From assembly GCA_039105265.1 (NCBI GenBank), contig JAPFFF010000075.1:1-64000 (forward strand): 64,000 nucleotides of DNA. Direction: 5' to 3'. The DNA is from Tritrichomonas musculus (taxonomy: Eukaryota > Parabasalia > Tritrichomonadida > Tritrichomonadidae). Every line of letters starts with the position of its first letter. The first letter of the stretch is position 1. Below, piece by piece: positions 52,501 to 63,364 of the stretch. Below the pieces are notes generated by a model. The model was not told the DNA's origin. It did not search any database and saw nothing but the letters and a program-made list of their open reading frames with translations. The translations under genes and the position numbers were made by a program.

Positions 52501-52804
52501 ATATGCAATCATTCTTTATCTGATGTTTTCAAGAGATCCGATATTTAAATTCCGAAAACGGATAAACAAAAATTGGTTATTTCACTTCATAAAGAATGGC
52601 GGGCGATTTGAAAGGCCACAAGCAATACCAGATGATTATTGGGATCTGATAGAGAGATGCTGGCATCAGTTTCCAGAAGAACGTCCTACATTCGAGGATA
52701 TTACAGACATCCTGAAAAATGATAATTATGCACTCGAAGAATTTGGCATGAAAACAGATTTGCAAGAATTACATGAATATCAAAATAGAATGGACAAAGA
52801 ATAA
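49508..52804 (+). CDS. Ankyrin-like / BspA-LRR / pseudokinase protein, 1098 aa
   Basis: I chose ATG 49508 (MDINHYIKQ) over the upstream TTG. The N-terminal 330 residues include segments such as TPIEYASFFGSKKIFQYL, of the trichomonad ankyrin/DUF3447 type. From about 390 to 785 there are some 16 BspA-like LRR units of 23 residues (ITIPSSVT.I...AF..CSSL). A kinase-like domain occupies about 810-1075. It keeps the beta-3 Lys (K833), but the catalytic loop reads HQNLTMDN (H937-N939, Asp replaced by Asn) and DFG is replaced by CIG (957-959). SPE and DVYSY motifs remain. It is predicted to be a pseudokinase, perhaps a binding or scaffold module. No signal peptide or membrane segment is seen. Confidence 0.9.
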   Translation: MDINHYIKQKKELCEVIYRFIDEKIDFEDLKTYILSTKVVTNVAELKSFFRFLGIIANNHKRNQFFLSKIKEIIVFFKDKIKQMINIYDILDVFKQNKNIILYLLESEIITAEDFANVIDDSISIEYKCFFYPEIKDYVNSSDKIAIERKLSELDSDTLNNFKNIRQFGENHHYICSLIRSDLISDFVFYLTLNDISPTEISIKPSIFETNSFLIENKNITPIEYASFFGSKKIFQYLKKKGIPIKRSLLKYAIHSGDCRLIRMIEDDLTDVQEYEKNNETFFVESVKCHHNEIADYMSYKIDENKRLCLSFEFHNFYSFSAEEISNIKNEELFYISCKYDYVDLLEILQDKKVFVKEQEAFEKGIGNSDVLQFLLDNKIIGINKFSKCEKLRRITIPSFVTSIDEYSFYKCKSLKQITIPPSVTRIKANAFDNCSSLQKITIPSSITNIENYTFRRCSSLKEIEIPSSVTTIEECAFQDCSSLQKITIPSDVSIIHINTFNGCSSLKEIEIPSSVTTIEECAFQDCSSLQKITIPSDVSIIHINTFNGCSSLKEITIPSSVTKIEESAFEGCSLLREIVIPSSVTSIEINVFKKCSSLVAITIPCSITTIKEGAFNGCFSLKEITIPSSVTKIKSSAFTNCSSLEEVTIPSSVKKIKYSLFSGCSSLKQITLPESITTIESFAFAGCSSLEKISLPSSISNIDSYAFYWCSSLTEIEIPPEITSIESGTFGGCSSLKKVIFHDSFESIEEYAFFGCFSLDPSSIPSTINVHKNAFDVCFELKKHLQDRCHIQLKNKIFNYDDYKIGQNIGQNYNYPIYKAKEIDTGKEFVFKSSRNVISIFIDYALSNIGIPGILKINWYSDQYLANMDSFENEDRQFPLIISTDYMKNGSLDKVTSDYLRSHGNRTPNMNPTVRSKIIFGIACIMKKVHKLGIIHQNLTMDNILLDDNFEPLINCIGTSVYQANFVDEYHERKLNLFTSPEVIIDDEITIQSDVYSYAIILYLMFSRDPIFKFRKRINKNWLFHFIKNGGRFERPQAIPDDYWDLIERCWHQFPEERPTFEDITDILKNDNYALEEFGMKTDLQELHEYQNRMDKE
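50881..51156. repeat. Two identical 138-bp LRR duplications
   Basis: A 138-bp block (two 23-residue LRR units) occurs twice in tandem with no difference that I can see, starting at 50881 and 51019. Other LRR units in the same gene are clearly diverged. This shows very recent unit gain. Confidence 0.9.
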
Positions 52805-52877
52805 ACTAAATTTTCTTATTTATATGGTATATTTATATTAGTTTACCGAGATTTTATTTCTTTTTGCGAAAATTTTT

Positions 52878-53092
52878 GGTATATCAAAAAAGTTGCACTT
52901 TTCAGACAAAATGCTCTCAATTTTTTTTCAATCACTCCTATTCAATTTGAAGACTTTTTTATGATAAAAAAAGAGTTGATTTTTTTATGATTTAATTCCA
53001 AAAAACAAGTCAAAATAAGTTCATATATCAATATTATAATAAATAAGATTGAGAGGATTTTGTCCGAAAAGTGTAAAGTTTCTCAATATATC
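52878..53092. mobile_element. MITE-like element, about 215 bp
   Basis: The ends form an imperfect inverted repeat of about 44 bp. The left arm contains CACTTTTCAGACAAAATGCT, and the right arm read in reverse contains CACTTTTCGGACAAAATCCT; CTCAAT follows in both. The interior is AT-rich and non-coding. The target duplication is unclear in the A/T-rich flanks. Its ends are unlike the TTAA elements at the left. Confidence 0.6.
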
Positions 53093-53267
53093 AAATTTTT
53101 TTTTCATTCAAAAAAAAACCCCCTCCAACTTGCTGGTATTGACGTTTCATTAATTTTACGATTTAATTAAATTGTATTTATGTTTATAAACAAATATTAA
53201 TTATAGAGTGTTTTATGTTTATGATTATTTAATGAGATATTTAAAATACTAATTTCAAAATAAGAAA

Positions 53268-53840
53268 ATACGTTTTTTCTAGAAGCCTTCACAAATATTT
53301 ATGAGATCTCATATAAAAATACTCGTTTTTTCTATCCCCTCCCACAAATATTCAATAAAAATACGTTTTTAACAAAAAACGTGTTTTTTGAAAAAGCGTT
53401 TTTCCTTTGTTAATAATTAATATAAATATAATATTTTTTAATAATTATTTTTTAATAATTATTTTCTAATAAATATTATAACAATAAATATATTATTTAA
53501 TAAATTATAAATCTTTATTTTGATAGTTTTTATCATTAAATTTATCATATAATAACGTACAAAATGCATTGTGAAATAAAAAAATACGTTTTTTCTAGAT
53601 TGCCCTCTCAAATATTTGTAAAAAATCATATAAAAATACTCGTTTTTTCTATCCCCTCCCACAAATATTCAATAAAAATACGTTTTTACAAAAAAACGTG
53701 TTTTTTGAAAAATAGTTTTTCCTTTGTTAATAATTAATATAAATATAATATTCTTTAATAAATATTTTTTAATATATATTATAACAATAAAAATATTATT
53801 TAATAAATTATAAATCTTTATTTTGATAATTTTTTTCATT
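53268..53840. repeat. 316-bp tandem duplication, two copies
   Basis: A block beginning ATACGTTTTTTCTAGA at 53268 recurs at 53584 with moderate divergence. Each copy contains CTCGTTTTTTCTATCCCCTC and a small hairpin of the type ACGTTTTT/AAAAACGT. No coding potential is visible. Confidence 0.85.
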
Positions 53841-54591
53841 AATTCTGCTCAATAATGGATATTCAAATAACGAACAATAATTTTCAACAATCATAAAGAA
53901 TTTCATTGTATAAAACAAACAACAACTCAATATATTTCGACAGTCAACCAAATTGTTTGAACTAAAAGTGTTTTTTGAAAGATTATTTTTTTTGACAACC
54001 TAAATCATACTTCCTATTTTTTTCTTTAATGGTAAAAAACTTTTTGTTTAATATAACTATTCAATACATTACCTAAAATTTAAAAAAAAAAAAAATTCAG
54101 AAATTAATTAGTATAATAATTCCCAATGAATTGATTGTATTTTATAAATTTTAGCAAAGTATGCATATTGTTTTTCTGTTTTTATCTTTAATTTAGAGTT
54201 AAACTATGCCAAATCAATAAAATGGCCAATTTAGATAAAATGATCATCACCTAAAAATTTATGAGATGAAATTAAATCTAAAATTCTATACAATATCTAA
54301 ATAAATATATATTTCATTAGGATCTATCAGAAGACTTTGAATGTTTTTTTTACAACATATAATATGTTAATATGCAGAAAATATTTTCACTGTAGAACAA
54401 AATTAATTAAAAAAATATAAATTTAGGATTTGCTAATTTTATATTAATTATAATAATTCTTTTATGAGGTATAATGTAAAAGATATAACTATTTTTTTTC
54501 ACCTGTTAAAAAATGTAAACGGTATTGGAGGGGGTTTTTTCAAAAAAAAAAAAACGATAAAAAATCATTCAAAAAGATTCAAGAAAGAAGA
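53841..54591. other. AT-rich intergenic stretch
   Basis: This is a spacer before the kinase/Sel1 gene. It is AT-rich with homopolymer runs, and I see no gene or ordered repeat. Confidence 0.55.
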
Positions 54592-57500
54592 ATGATAAAA
54601 ACTTTCTTGGATCTTCCTGAATTATATTTTTTTAATGCCACATTTAGCAAACCTGCTCTTAAAAAGATTGTTCAAAGTTATTCTTTTCTCTATTTCTCTA
54701 TAAATGCATTACCAAACCAAGATCAAAAACAATCAATTAATCAAAATATAAAAGAATCGAAAGTTATTATATTTGATCAAATAAAATATTCGAACGAAGA
54801 AACAAACGAAAATTATTTTCTTATTGGTTTTGAGAAAACTTTAATTATTTTTGATCAAATATCATCCTTAGAATATTTCCTAAGTAGTGATAGTTTTTGC
54901 ATGTCAGATTTATCATTTTGCTTCTTATCAGACACGAAATCAATTATTGAAGAAAGAATTGAAATCAAAAACAACCAAATTGAAACAGATTTGATTTTTT
55001 TAGATGAAATTCAAAGTTTTAATAATGATTTACAAATTTTCAAAGTAAAAGGATCAGTAATTCATATTTGGTCATTGATTACATCATGTATATCAGGCTA
55101 TTTAATCAAGAAAAGTTATATACAACATACAAGTAGATGCCGTATTGAGCAATTTATTTTAGAATCTGAGAAATTCATTAAAACGGGATCAATTCCAGAA
55201 GAAACTTTGCAAGAAGACGATTATATCGAGTTACGAACTGCTGGTATCGGTGGGTCATTTCGGCCAACATTAATTTATCACATTGAACGTGGAGAATTGT
55301 ATGTAATTAAGAAGCCAATTAATTATGATGAACAAGAAAAATTGAAAGATAGAGAGCATGAAAACTACATGAAAATTCGACATCCATTTCTGCCAAGATA
55401 TATCGGAAGAGTTTATAATAAAGATTACATTGTTATTGAATATATTCATGGGAAAACATTAGAAAGCGTTAAACAAATTGGACTCACAAACGATGATCGA
55501 ATTAGAATAATTTTTGAACTGGTTTTGGTTTTCAAATATTTTCAAGAAAACAAATTAATTTATCGTGATTTGAAGCCAAACAATGTCATTCTTGATTGGA
55601 ATAAAAATGTTGTTTTGGTTGATCTCGATCGATTAGTTGGAAATATTGAATTATCGAATTCAATAGATGGAGAAAATGTATTCATTGCGCCAGAAGTTTA
55701 TAGTTCAAATCAATATTCATATAAAAGTGATATTTATTCGCTTGGAAAGATGATTGAGCATATATTAATGAATACAGAAGAATATCCATTCTTGAAGCAT
55801 ATTATTATGAAATGTACAAATGAAAGGCCTGAGAAACGCCCATCAATTTCAGAAATAATTCAAGGATTCATTCATCGTTTTCGAACAAGAATTGAAATAG
55901 AGCACTACTCTTGTAATTTGAGTGATCATTTCACTAACTTTTCTATTATAAGCTTCAATATAACACCAAATAATGGAGTGTCACTCTTCGTACTTGGCAA
56001 AATATTCGAAAACGGATTATATATCAAATGTGATATTATCAAAGCAATTCAGTACTATACTGATTCAGCCAATCAAAATTACGCAGAAGCACAATATCTT
56101 CTCAGTATTCTTTTTCTGATGGGAAAATATATTAAGCAAGATATTAAAAAATCAATTCAATATTTGTCGCTTGCAGCTGATAATAATTATGCTGATGCAC
56201 AAAAAAATCTTGGGTATATTTATGAAACAGGAAGATTTGTAAAACAGAACATTCAAAAAGCAATGCATTATTATTCATTAGCTGCAAATCACAATTCATC
56301 AGAAGGACAATATAGGCTTGGTATCAATTATTTAACAGGAAAATATATTTCACGTGACATAGATAAAGCTATACATTACTTGTCGCTTGCTTCAAATCAA
56401 AGACATTCAGGAGCACCGTATTATCTTGGTGTTTTCTACCTTACAGGAGAACATATTAAGCAAGATATAGATAAATCAATCTAATATTTTTCACTTGCAG
56501 CTGATAATAATCATCCAGGAGCACAATTTCAGCTCGGTGTAATTTTCTTTATAGGAAAAAATGTTGCAAAAGACATAGATAAAGCAATACATTATTTTTC
56601 ACTTGCTGCAAATCAAAATCATCCAAAAGCACAATATAATCTTGGTATCATCTACTCAAAAGAAGAATATAGTAAACTAGATATAAGTAAAGCAATAAAT
56701 TATTTTTCTCTTGCAGCAAATCAAAATAATCAAGAAGCACAATTTCAGCTTGGTTTAATTTACTCAAACGGAGAACATATTAAGCAAGATATAGATAAAT
56801 CAATCTATTATTATTCACTTGCAGCTGATAATAATCATCCAGGAGCACAATTTCAGCTCGGTGTAATTTTCTTTATAGGAAAAAATGTTGCAAAAGACAT
56901 AGATAAAGCAATATATTATTTTTCACTTGCTGCAAATCAAAATATGCATGAAGCAGAATACTTTCTTGGTGAAATTTACTATACGACAGAATTTAATAGG
57001 CGAGATATAGATAAGGCAATACATTATTTTTCACTTGCTACAAATCAAAATCATCCAAAAGCACAATATAATCTTGGTGAGATTTCTTATAAAGGAATAC
57101 ATAATGAACAAGATGTAGACAAATCAGTTCATTATTTTTCACTTGCTGCAAATCATTATCATCCAGAAGCACTATTTAATCTCGGTTCTATATATTATAG
57201 AAAAGAATGTAATACACAAGATATAAGCAAAGCAATTTATTATTTTCATCTCGCAGCAGAACAAAATCATCCAGAAGCACAATTTGAGCTCGGAATCATT
57301 TACTTCTCTGAAGAATATATTCCACGTGATATGAACAAAGTAATTCATTATTTTTCACTTGCAGCAAATCAAAATCATCCAGGAGCATTGTATAATCTTG
57401 GTTTCATCTTTATTACAGATAAATATGTTAAACAAGATATAAACAAAGCAATTCGTTATTGCTCACATGCTGCAGATCAAAATCAATCAGAAGCGCAATA

Positions 57501-59448
57501 TTTTCTCGGAGTCATCTACGAGAAAGGGGAATATGTTAAACAAGATATAGATAAAGCAATTCATTATTTCTTGCTTGCTGCAAATCAAAATCATCCAAGA
57601 TCACAATATAATCTTGGTATCTTGTACTACTCGGGAAAGTATACTAAACGAGATATGAACAAGGCAATTCATTATTTTTTGCTAGCTGCAAATCAAAATT
57701 ATCCAGAAGCACTGTTTTATCTCAGTTTGATCTACATTAATGGAAAATATATTAAACAAGATATAAACAAAGCAATTCATTATTTGTCACTTGCAGCAAA
57801 TCAAAATGATCCAAGAGCACAATATAATCTTGGACTCATCTACGCCAAGGGAGAATACATTGCACCCGACATTGACAAAGCAATTCATTATTTTCAACTT
57901 GCTGCAAATCAAAATCATCCAGGAGCACAATATAACCTCGGTTTTATATATTCCACTGGAGAATATATTAAACAAGATATAGACAAAGCAATTCATTATT
58001 TTTCACTCGCTGCAAATCAAAACTATCCAAAAGCACAATATATTCTTGGTATTATACATTTCAATGAAAAATATATTAAAATAGATATAAACAAAGCAAT
58101 TCATTATTTTTCACTCGCTGCAAATCAAAATCATCCAGAAGCACAATTTAATCTGGGATTTATCTACTCATCTGTTAAATATAAAATGTATGATATTGAC
58201 AAAGCAATTCATTATTTTTCACTCGCTGCAAATCAAAATCATCCAGAAGCACAATTTAATCTGGGATTTATCTACTCATCTGTTGAATATAAAATATATG
58301 ATATTGACAAAGCAATTCATTATTACTCACTGGCTGCAAATCAAAATCATTCAGAAGCACAATATCATCTTGGTGCCATCTACTCAACAGGAGTTTATAT
58401 TAAGCAAGACATGAACAAGGCAATACATTATTTTTCACTTGCTGCTGATCAAAATCATCCAGAAGCACAATATTCTCTTTGGGTCCTCTATTCATGCAAA
58501 GAATATTTTAAGCAAGATCTGAGCAAAGCATTTCATTATTTGTCACTTGCTGCAGGTCAAAATTATTCAAATGCATTATTTGATTTCGGTTTATTATATA
58601 TTGAAAGAGAATATTTTAAGCCAGATCTGGATAAAGCAGTCCATTATTTGACACTTGCTGCAAGTCAAAATCACCTAGATGCGCAGTATATACTTGGTGA
58701 TTTTTATTATCTTGATACGAGTAGTAAGCAAAATATTAAAAAGGGAATATTTTATATAATGCTGGCATCAAAGAATGGGCATAGGATGGCAAATTTTAAG
58801 CATGGATTTTTGCTTCATGAAGGAAAAAATATCGAGAGGAATATTGAAGAAGCAATTCATTATTATAAAGAAGCATCATCTTTCAACAATCAATATGCAA
58901 AAAATAATCTTGGAATTATATATAAACATGGCTATGATCAACAGGAAGGAAATGCATTCTATGCGATTGTGTATTTCGAGGAAGCAATTAAACAAAAAGA
59001 AGATTACTTATCAATGTACAATCTGGCACATATTTACATGTTTGATGAATCTATCAAAGGAGGTATTAACAAATCAATTGAATTATTAATAAGATCTGCA
59101 GATAAATTTGAATGTTCAAAGGTTTTGTTACTTTTAGCTTTAATAAAACAATTTGGGAATGAAACCGAAATATTCAAGAATGAAATTGACAAAATAAAAG
59201 AAATACCTAAATATTTATCGAAAAATATTATACAAATGTTCGTTTCCCTTCAATTATTCAATAAATCAAAATTTGAAATATTATATGAATCTTATAGAAC
59301 AAAAGATTTTATATATAATATGCAATTTGAACCAGTTGAAACATCAGAATTACAAAATAAAAGCATAAATAAAGATGTGCCAGAAACTTCAAAAGCAAAA
59401 AATATTTCAAATGTATTTTATGATGGTTTTGGATATGATTTATTATAA
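54592..59448 (+). pseudogene. Protein kinase with about 28-30 Sel1 repeats, one in-frame TAA
   Basis: ATG 54592 begins MIKTFLDLPEL. A kinase domain lies at about residues 215-425: a loose glycine loop GIGGSF, YVIKKP lysine, YRDLKPNN (D326), VDLDRL in place of DFG (first Asp kept at 344) and APEVYS. From about 460, 36-residue Sel1-like units follow (DIDKAIHYFSLAANQNHPEAQYNLG...). The frame is open except for TAA at 56482-56484; a later copy of the same sequence near 56.81 kb has TAT there. Reading continues in the same frame to TAA 59446-59448. The stop would leave a kinase with about five Sel1 units, so this may be a recent nonsense allele or a shortened gene still in use. Confidence 0.85.
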
Positions 59449-59862
59449 TTTCCAAAGTATATTTTATCTGAAATGTTTATTCTTTTATATTCTTATTTAT
59501 TAAAAAGAAACAAAAGAGAAAAAAAATAGGGTGTTCCACATGTGGTGTAGCATTTCGACATATTAGAGATATAATTGTATAAGTTATTTATTTAAATATT
59601 ATGTAAGAAACGACTAATATTTATAATCATTAAGATGAACTAATCTTTATTTAATCTCAAAAATTTCAATGTAATTAATAAAATCATATATACTTTTAAA
59701 AATTATCATAAATTCATCACACAATAAAAAATTTTTTTGATATATGCAGCAATTTAAAAAATAGAAGATTGATTGTATATAAATCTTTTATAAAACTTTT
59801 TTATTTGATATATAAAAAAACTGGCGCATGGACTCTTTCCAATACTTATATAATAAATATTT
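59449..59862. other. AT-rich intergenic stretch between convergent genes
   Basis: This is a short spacer between the Sel1 array and the convergent LRR gene. No gene or repeat is seen. Confidence 0.55.
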
Positions 59863-61950
59863 TTATTTATCATTTGCTAACAAATTTGTTCTTGAAGATA
59901 AACCAAGGCTTTTAGTATTGTTGATGGATGATGGAATTGAGATTTGTATTAATGATGAACAATCATTGAAAGCATCGCTCCCTATTGAAGTTACCGATGA
60001 TGGAATTGAGATTTGTTTTAATGATGAACAATGACTGAAAGCATAACTTCCAATTGAAGTTACAGACGATGGAATCGAGATTTGTTTTAATGATTTAGAG
60101 ATGAGAAATTTCTCTTCAATAAATCTTAGTCGTTCTTTTTGATTTGGGATTACTTGCATATTCTCTAAATTTGTACAACCATTGAAAATGCTTCCCTCGA
60201 TTGAAGTTATTGATGATGGAATAGAGATTTGTTTTAATGATGAGCAATCACTAAAAGCAGAGCTTCCAATTGTGGTTACAGATGATGGAATTGAGATTTG
60301 TATTATAGATGAACAATTACTAAATGAGCCTTTATAAAAGTCACCTTCTATTGTTTTGATGCTTGAATCGAGTTTTATCATGTCAATGTCTTTATTGCCA
60401 CAAAAATGAGTGTCTGTAGTTTCAATTCCACTTATAAAAATGCAGATTTTGATTGTTTTTGGATCCGTTTTTTTCAGCTTGTTTATAAGTCGATAAATCC
60501 TTTCAAATGATTCTGTTGGATATCTGATCTCAAAAATGATTTCTTTGAATTCTGAAATGCTAGATAAAAAATATGATGATTCTAAAATATTCTCATCAAA
60601 TAAAATTTCTGTCTGCTTAGATGAAATTATTATTCTTTCTTCTGATAATGATGATGATTTCATGTTTTCGGTTTTTCTTTTTCTAGTAATTATATCTTGC
60701 AATTGCAGGCATCCTTTAAATGTGCTCTTCTCTATATTTGTGTAAAATAAATCAATTACAACTTGTTTCAAACTAATACATCCTTCAAAACAGTTTTCAC
60801 CAACTTCCTTAACTGATTTTGGAATTGTTATTGCGTTCAATGATGTGCAACCACTGAATGAATTGTTGCCAATTTTTTTAATTGATTGTGGAATTATGAT
60901 TTCTCTCAAACTCTTGCATCCTTTGAATGTGTCGTTTGGGATTTCATCCATATCATTTGATAATTCAACCGATGTGCAGCCTTCAAAGCAATTTTCACCA
61001 ATGCTTTGGATTGTTGAAGGAATTGTTATTTTTTTCAATGATGTGCAACCAGCAAATGCTTCTGATTCAATAATTCTGACTGATATTGGAATATAAATTT
61101 CTTTTTATTTGCAACATGAATAAAAGGCTCTTCTACAGATCCTTGTAATATAATTTGGAATTGTGACATTTGTCAATTTTGTGCATGATTTGAAATATCC
61201 TTTTTCCAGTCCACTTGGAATGATTTTGTTCGGTTGTTCAATTATAATTGATTCAATAAATTCATTATGATAAAATGGTCTTTCTTGTGGATCAATTATA
61301 GTGATTCTGATTTCTACTTTCAATTTATTTCCTCCATATTTTTTGATTTTGATTAATAATCAGTAGATGGGTATTCAATATCCGTATAAATTACATCAAA
61401 ATTATTGACAAGTTTGATGAATTCTCTCTCTTCATTTAATTTATTGAAATCCAAAATTTTAATCATGGATGATGGAATAATGATCTTTCCTATTTCTTCT
61501 TTTAAAGAAAATGTTTGTTTGCAATCTTTCACTTGAAAATAAATAAGATGATCATTATCAAATTGATATTTTGAATTGTTTTTGAATTTCATAAGAAAAT
61601 TTACAAGAATATTAATATTGTTAATGAACTGATTTTGAGATTTCTTAATATTTGAAATGATCATTTCTTGTGCCTTTGATTGAACTTTGTTAAACATTTC
61701 ATAATTTGGATTTGAATAAAAGTTATTAATTTCAATTATAACTGTTTCTAAATGTTCGATTTGTCTATTTTTGATAAGTTCTTGTTCTTTCATTTACGTT
61801 GAAAACTTGTTTGAAATGCACTCAAACTTATTATCATAAATTTGAAACTTCATTTCATAAAAAGTTTCAATTTTTGTTACTTTTTCTTTCAATTTTTTCA
61901 TTTCATTTCCTTCTTCTTCTTGTGAATTTTGTTGTTCAATGACTAACTAT
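59863..61950 (-). pseudogene. BspA-like LRR gene, broken
   Basis: The N-terminal part is charged and helical (EHLETVIIEINNFYSN). The remainder is BspA-type LRR units (ITIPKSV..VGENCFEGC). Coding-like sequence extends upstream to about 61950 but is stopped by TAA at 61794-61796. The frame changes near 61330-61350, and a further in-frame TAA lies at 61102-61104. The last 391 codons are open. No kinase domain follows. It lies convergent with the Sel1 gene and is cut at its 5' side by a displaced Sel1 fragment. Decay of a cluster member is the simplest reading. Confidence 0.75.
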
Positions 61951-61978
61951 TCAAAAAAAAAAAAAAATTTCAATAAAT

Positions 61979-62215
61979 AAATATGTTAAACAAGATATAG
62001 ATAAAGCAATTCATTATTTCTTGCTTGCCGCAAATCAAAATCATCCAAGATCACAATATAATCTTGGTATCTTGTACTACTCGGAAAATTATATTAAACG
62101 AGATATGAACAAGGCAATTCGTTATTTTTTCTAGCTGCAAATCAAAATTATCCAGAAGCGCAGTATAATCTCGGTATCATCTACTCAGAGGGAGACTGCG
62201 TTGACCGAAACTTTT
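61979..62215 (+). pseudogene. Displaced Sel1-repeat fragment
   Basis: About 235 bp closely match the Sel1 gene around 57.53-57.76 kb (for example KQDIDKAIHYF followed by LLAANQNHPRSQYNLG), with a frame change in the middle. Both ends are abrupt. It lies 4.2 kb from its source in the same orientation, next to the cut 5' end of the LRR gene. I infer a local duplicative rearrangement. Confidence 0.85.
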
Positions 62216-62286
62216 TCATAAATATTCAGTTATGAAAAAGCCATACGATTCCACTTTTTATTGGGTATTTGCGCTTTTTTATATTT

Positions 62287-62990
62287 TTACGTATTTTTAA
62301 CTTCCAAATATTGGTCAACATTTTCTGTGAAGCTTTTTTTGGCATCTTCCATAGTTTTCATTATTAATTTCATAAATCCTTTTTCTTGTTCATAATAAAT
62401 CAAGCTTTCTGCATTAATATCAATTTCATTTTTGTTTGGTAAAAGTTTTGGTTTTTCTGGTTTATTTTTTGATTTATCTTTTAGCTTTTCATTTCTATCT
62501 TTCGACTTTTCAGGTATATATCTTTTGCGTTTTTAGGTTCATCACGGAATATATCTGATAAATCGCATAATATTTTTAGGTGATCATTTGATCTTTCTGA
62601 CTCATCAACTAAATTTTCTCGATAACCTGTTATTTTCAGTGACTCTCCTTGTGAAATCATTATTGGATGAATTTTTGGAATAAAACCAACTTTCTTTTTT
62701 CCAAGTTTCTTGTTGAATATCTTTTTTATATCTTCATTCACATGTGTTTCTTGGTAATTTACATCGAAACAGCTTGTTGGTTCAGAATCGATTGAATAAG
62801 ACTCAGAATCTATAAGTCATTTTTATCCTTTTCCGTTGTTTTTATTGATTGACTGATGAAGATTCCATCAGGAGGCAATTCAATTGATACTTGATCGAAT
62901 AAGTTTGGAAAATCGTCATATTTTCTCTTAATAATTATCACCTTTTGTTTTGTCACTTTTTCTTTTTGCTTCAAAATGTTCAAAAAACAA
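62287..62990 (-). pseudogene. Broken host gene of unknown family
   Basis: Minus-strand reading yields several coding-like pieces in different frames, including FPNLFDQVSIELPPDGIFI, KKVGFIPKIHPIMISQGESL and KSFTENVDQYLEVKNT, ending at TAA 62287. Codon use is AT-rich host style with Lys, Asn, Glu and Asp-rich protein. At least two frame changes are present, and the 5' end runs into another remnant. I do not recognise the family. Confidence 0.55.
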
Positions 62991-63200
62991 AATTGGGCGA
63001 GAAATGAAATATCAACATCACAATGAACCAGTCCTTTTATTACAAAATTTTATAATACAGCATTATTTGAAGCAGTTGAAAATGAGAATATTCAAACTCT
63101 TATTGTCAAATAATAATCTCAAAGATTCAGAAGAGAAAAGACCAATTTATTTTCCATTTCCCTTCATTTTGAATTTCATTTTTTATCAAAACATCATATT
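62990..63200 (+). pseudogene. Possible ankyrin-repeat remnant
   Basis: One plus-strand frame reads YNTALFEAVENENIQTLI, which looks like an ankyrin repeat of the trichomonad type, but stops lie on both sides. A longer frame at 62950-63264 in another phase is low-complexity and less convincing. Only one repeat is recognisable, so the call is weak. Confidence 0.35.
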
Positions 63201-63364
63201 TAATAATAAAGAGTATTTTGAATCATGGATTATAGATCTAATTTTAAAAAATAATAAGATTTAGTACCTTAAAAACAAAGTAATAACCAAGACCAATTTA
63301 AAAAAAAAAAATCAACCTTTATAAAATTTTGTTTTTTTTTTTAAAAGAAAAATTTCTTATTGAT

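Noticed and set aside
47515-61796. Reassignment of UAA to an amino acid
   Set aside because: Intact genes in the window end in TAA, and the amino acid expected at the internal TAA positions is not consistent.
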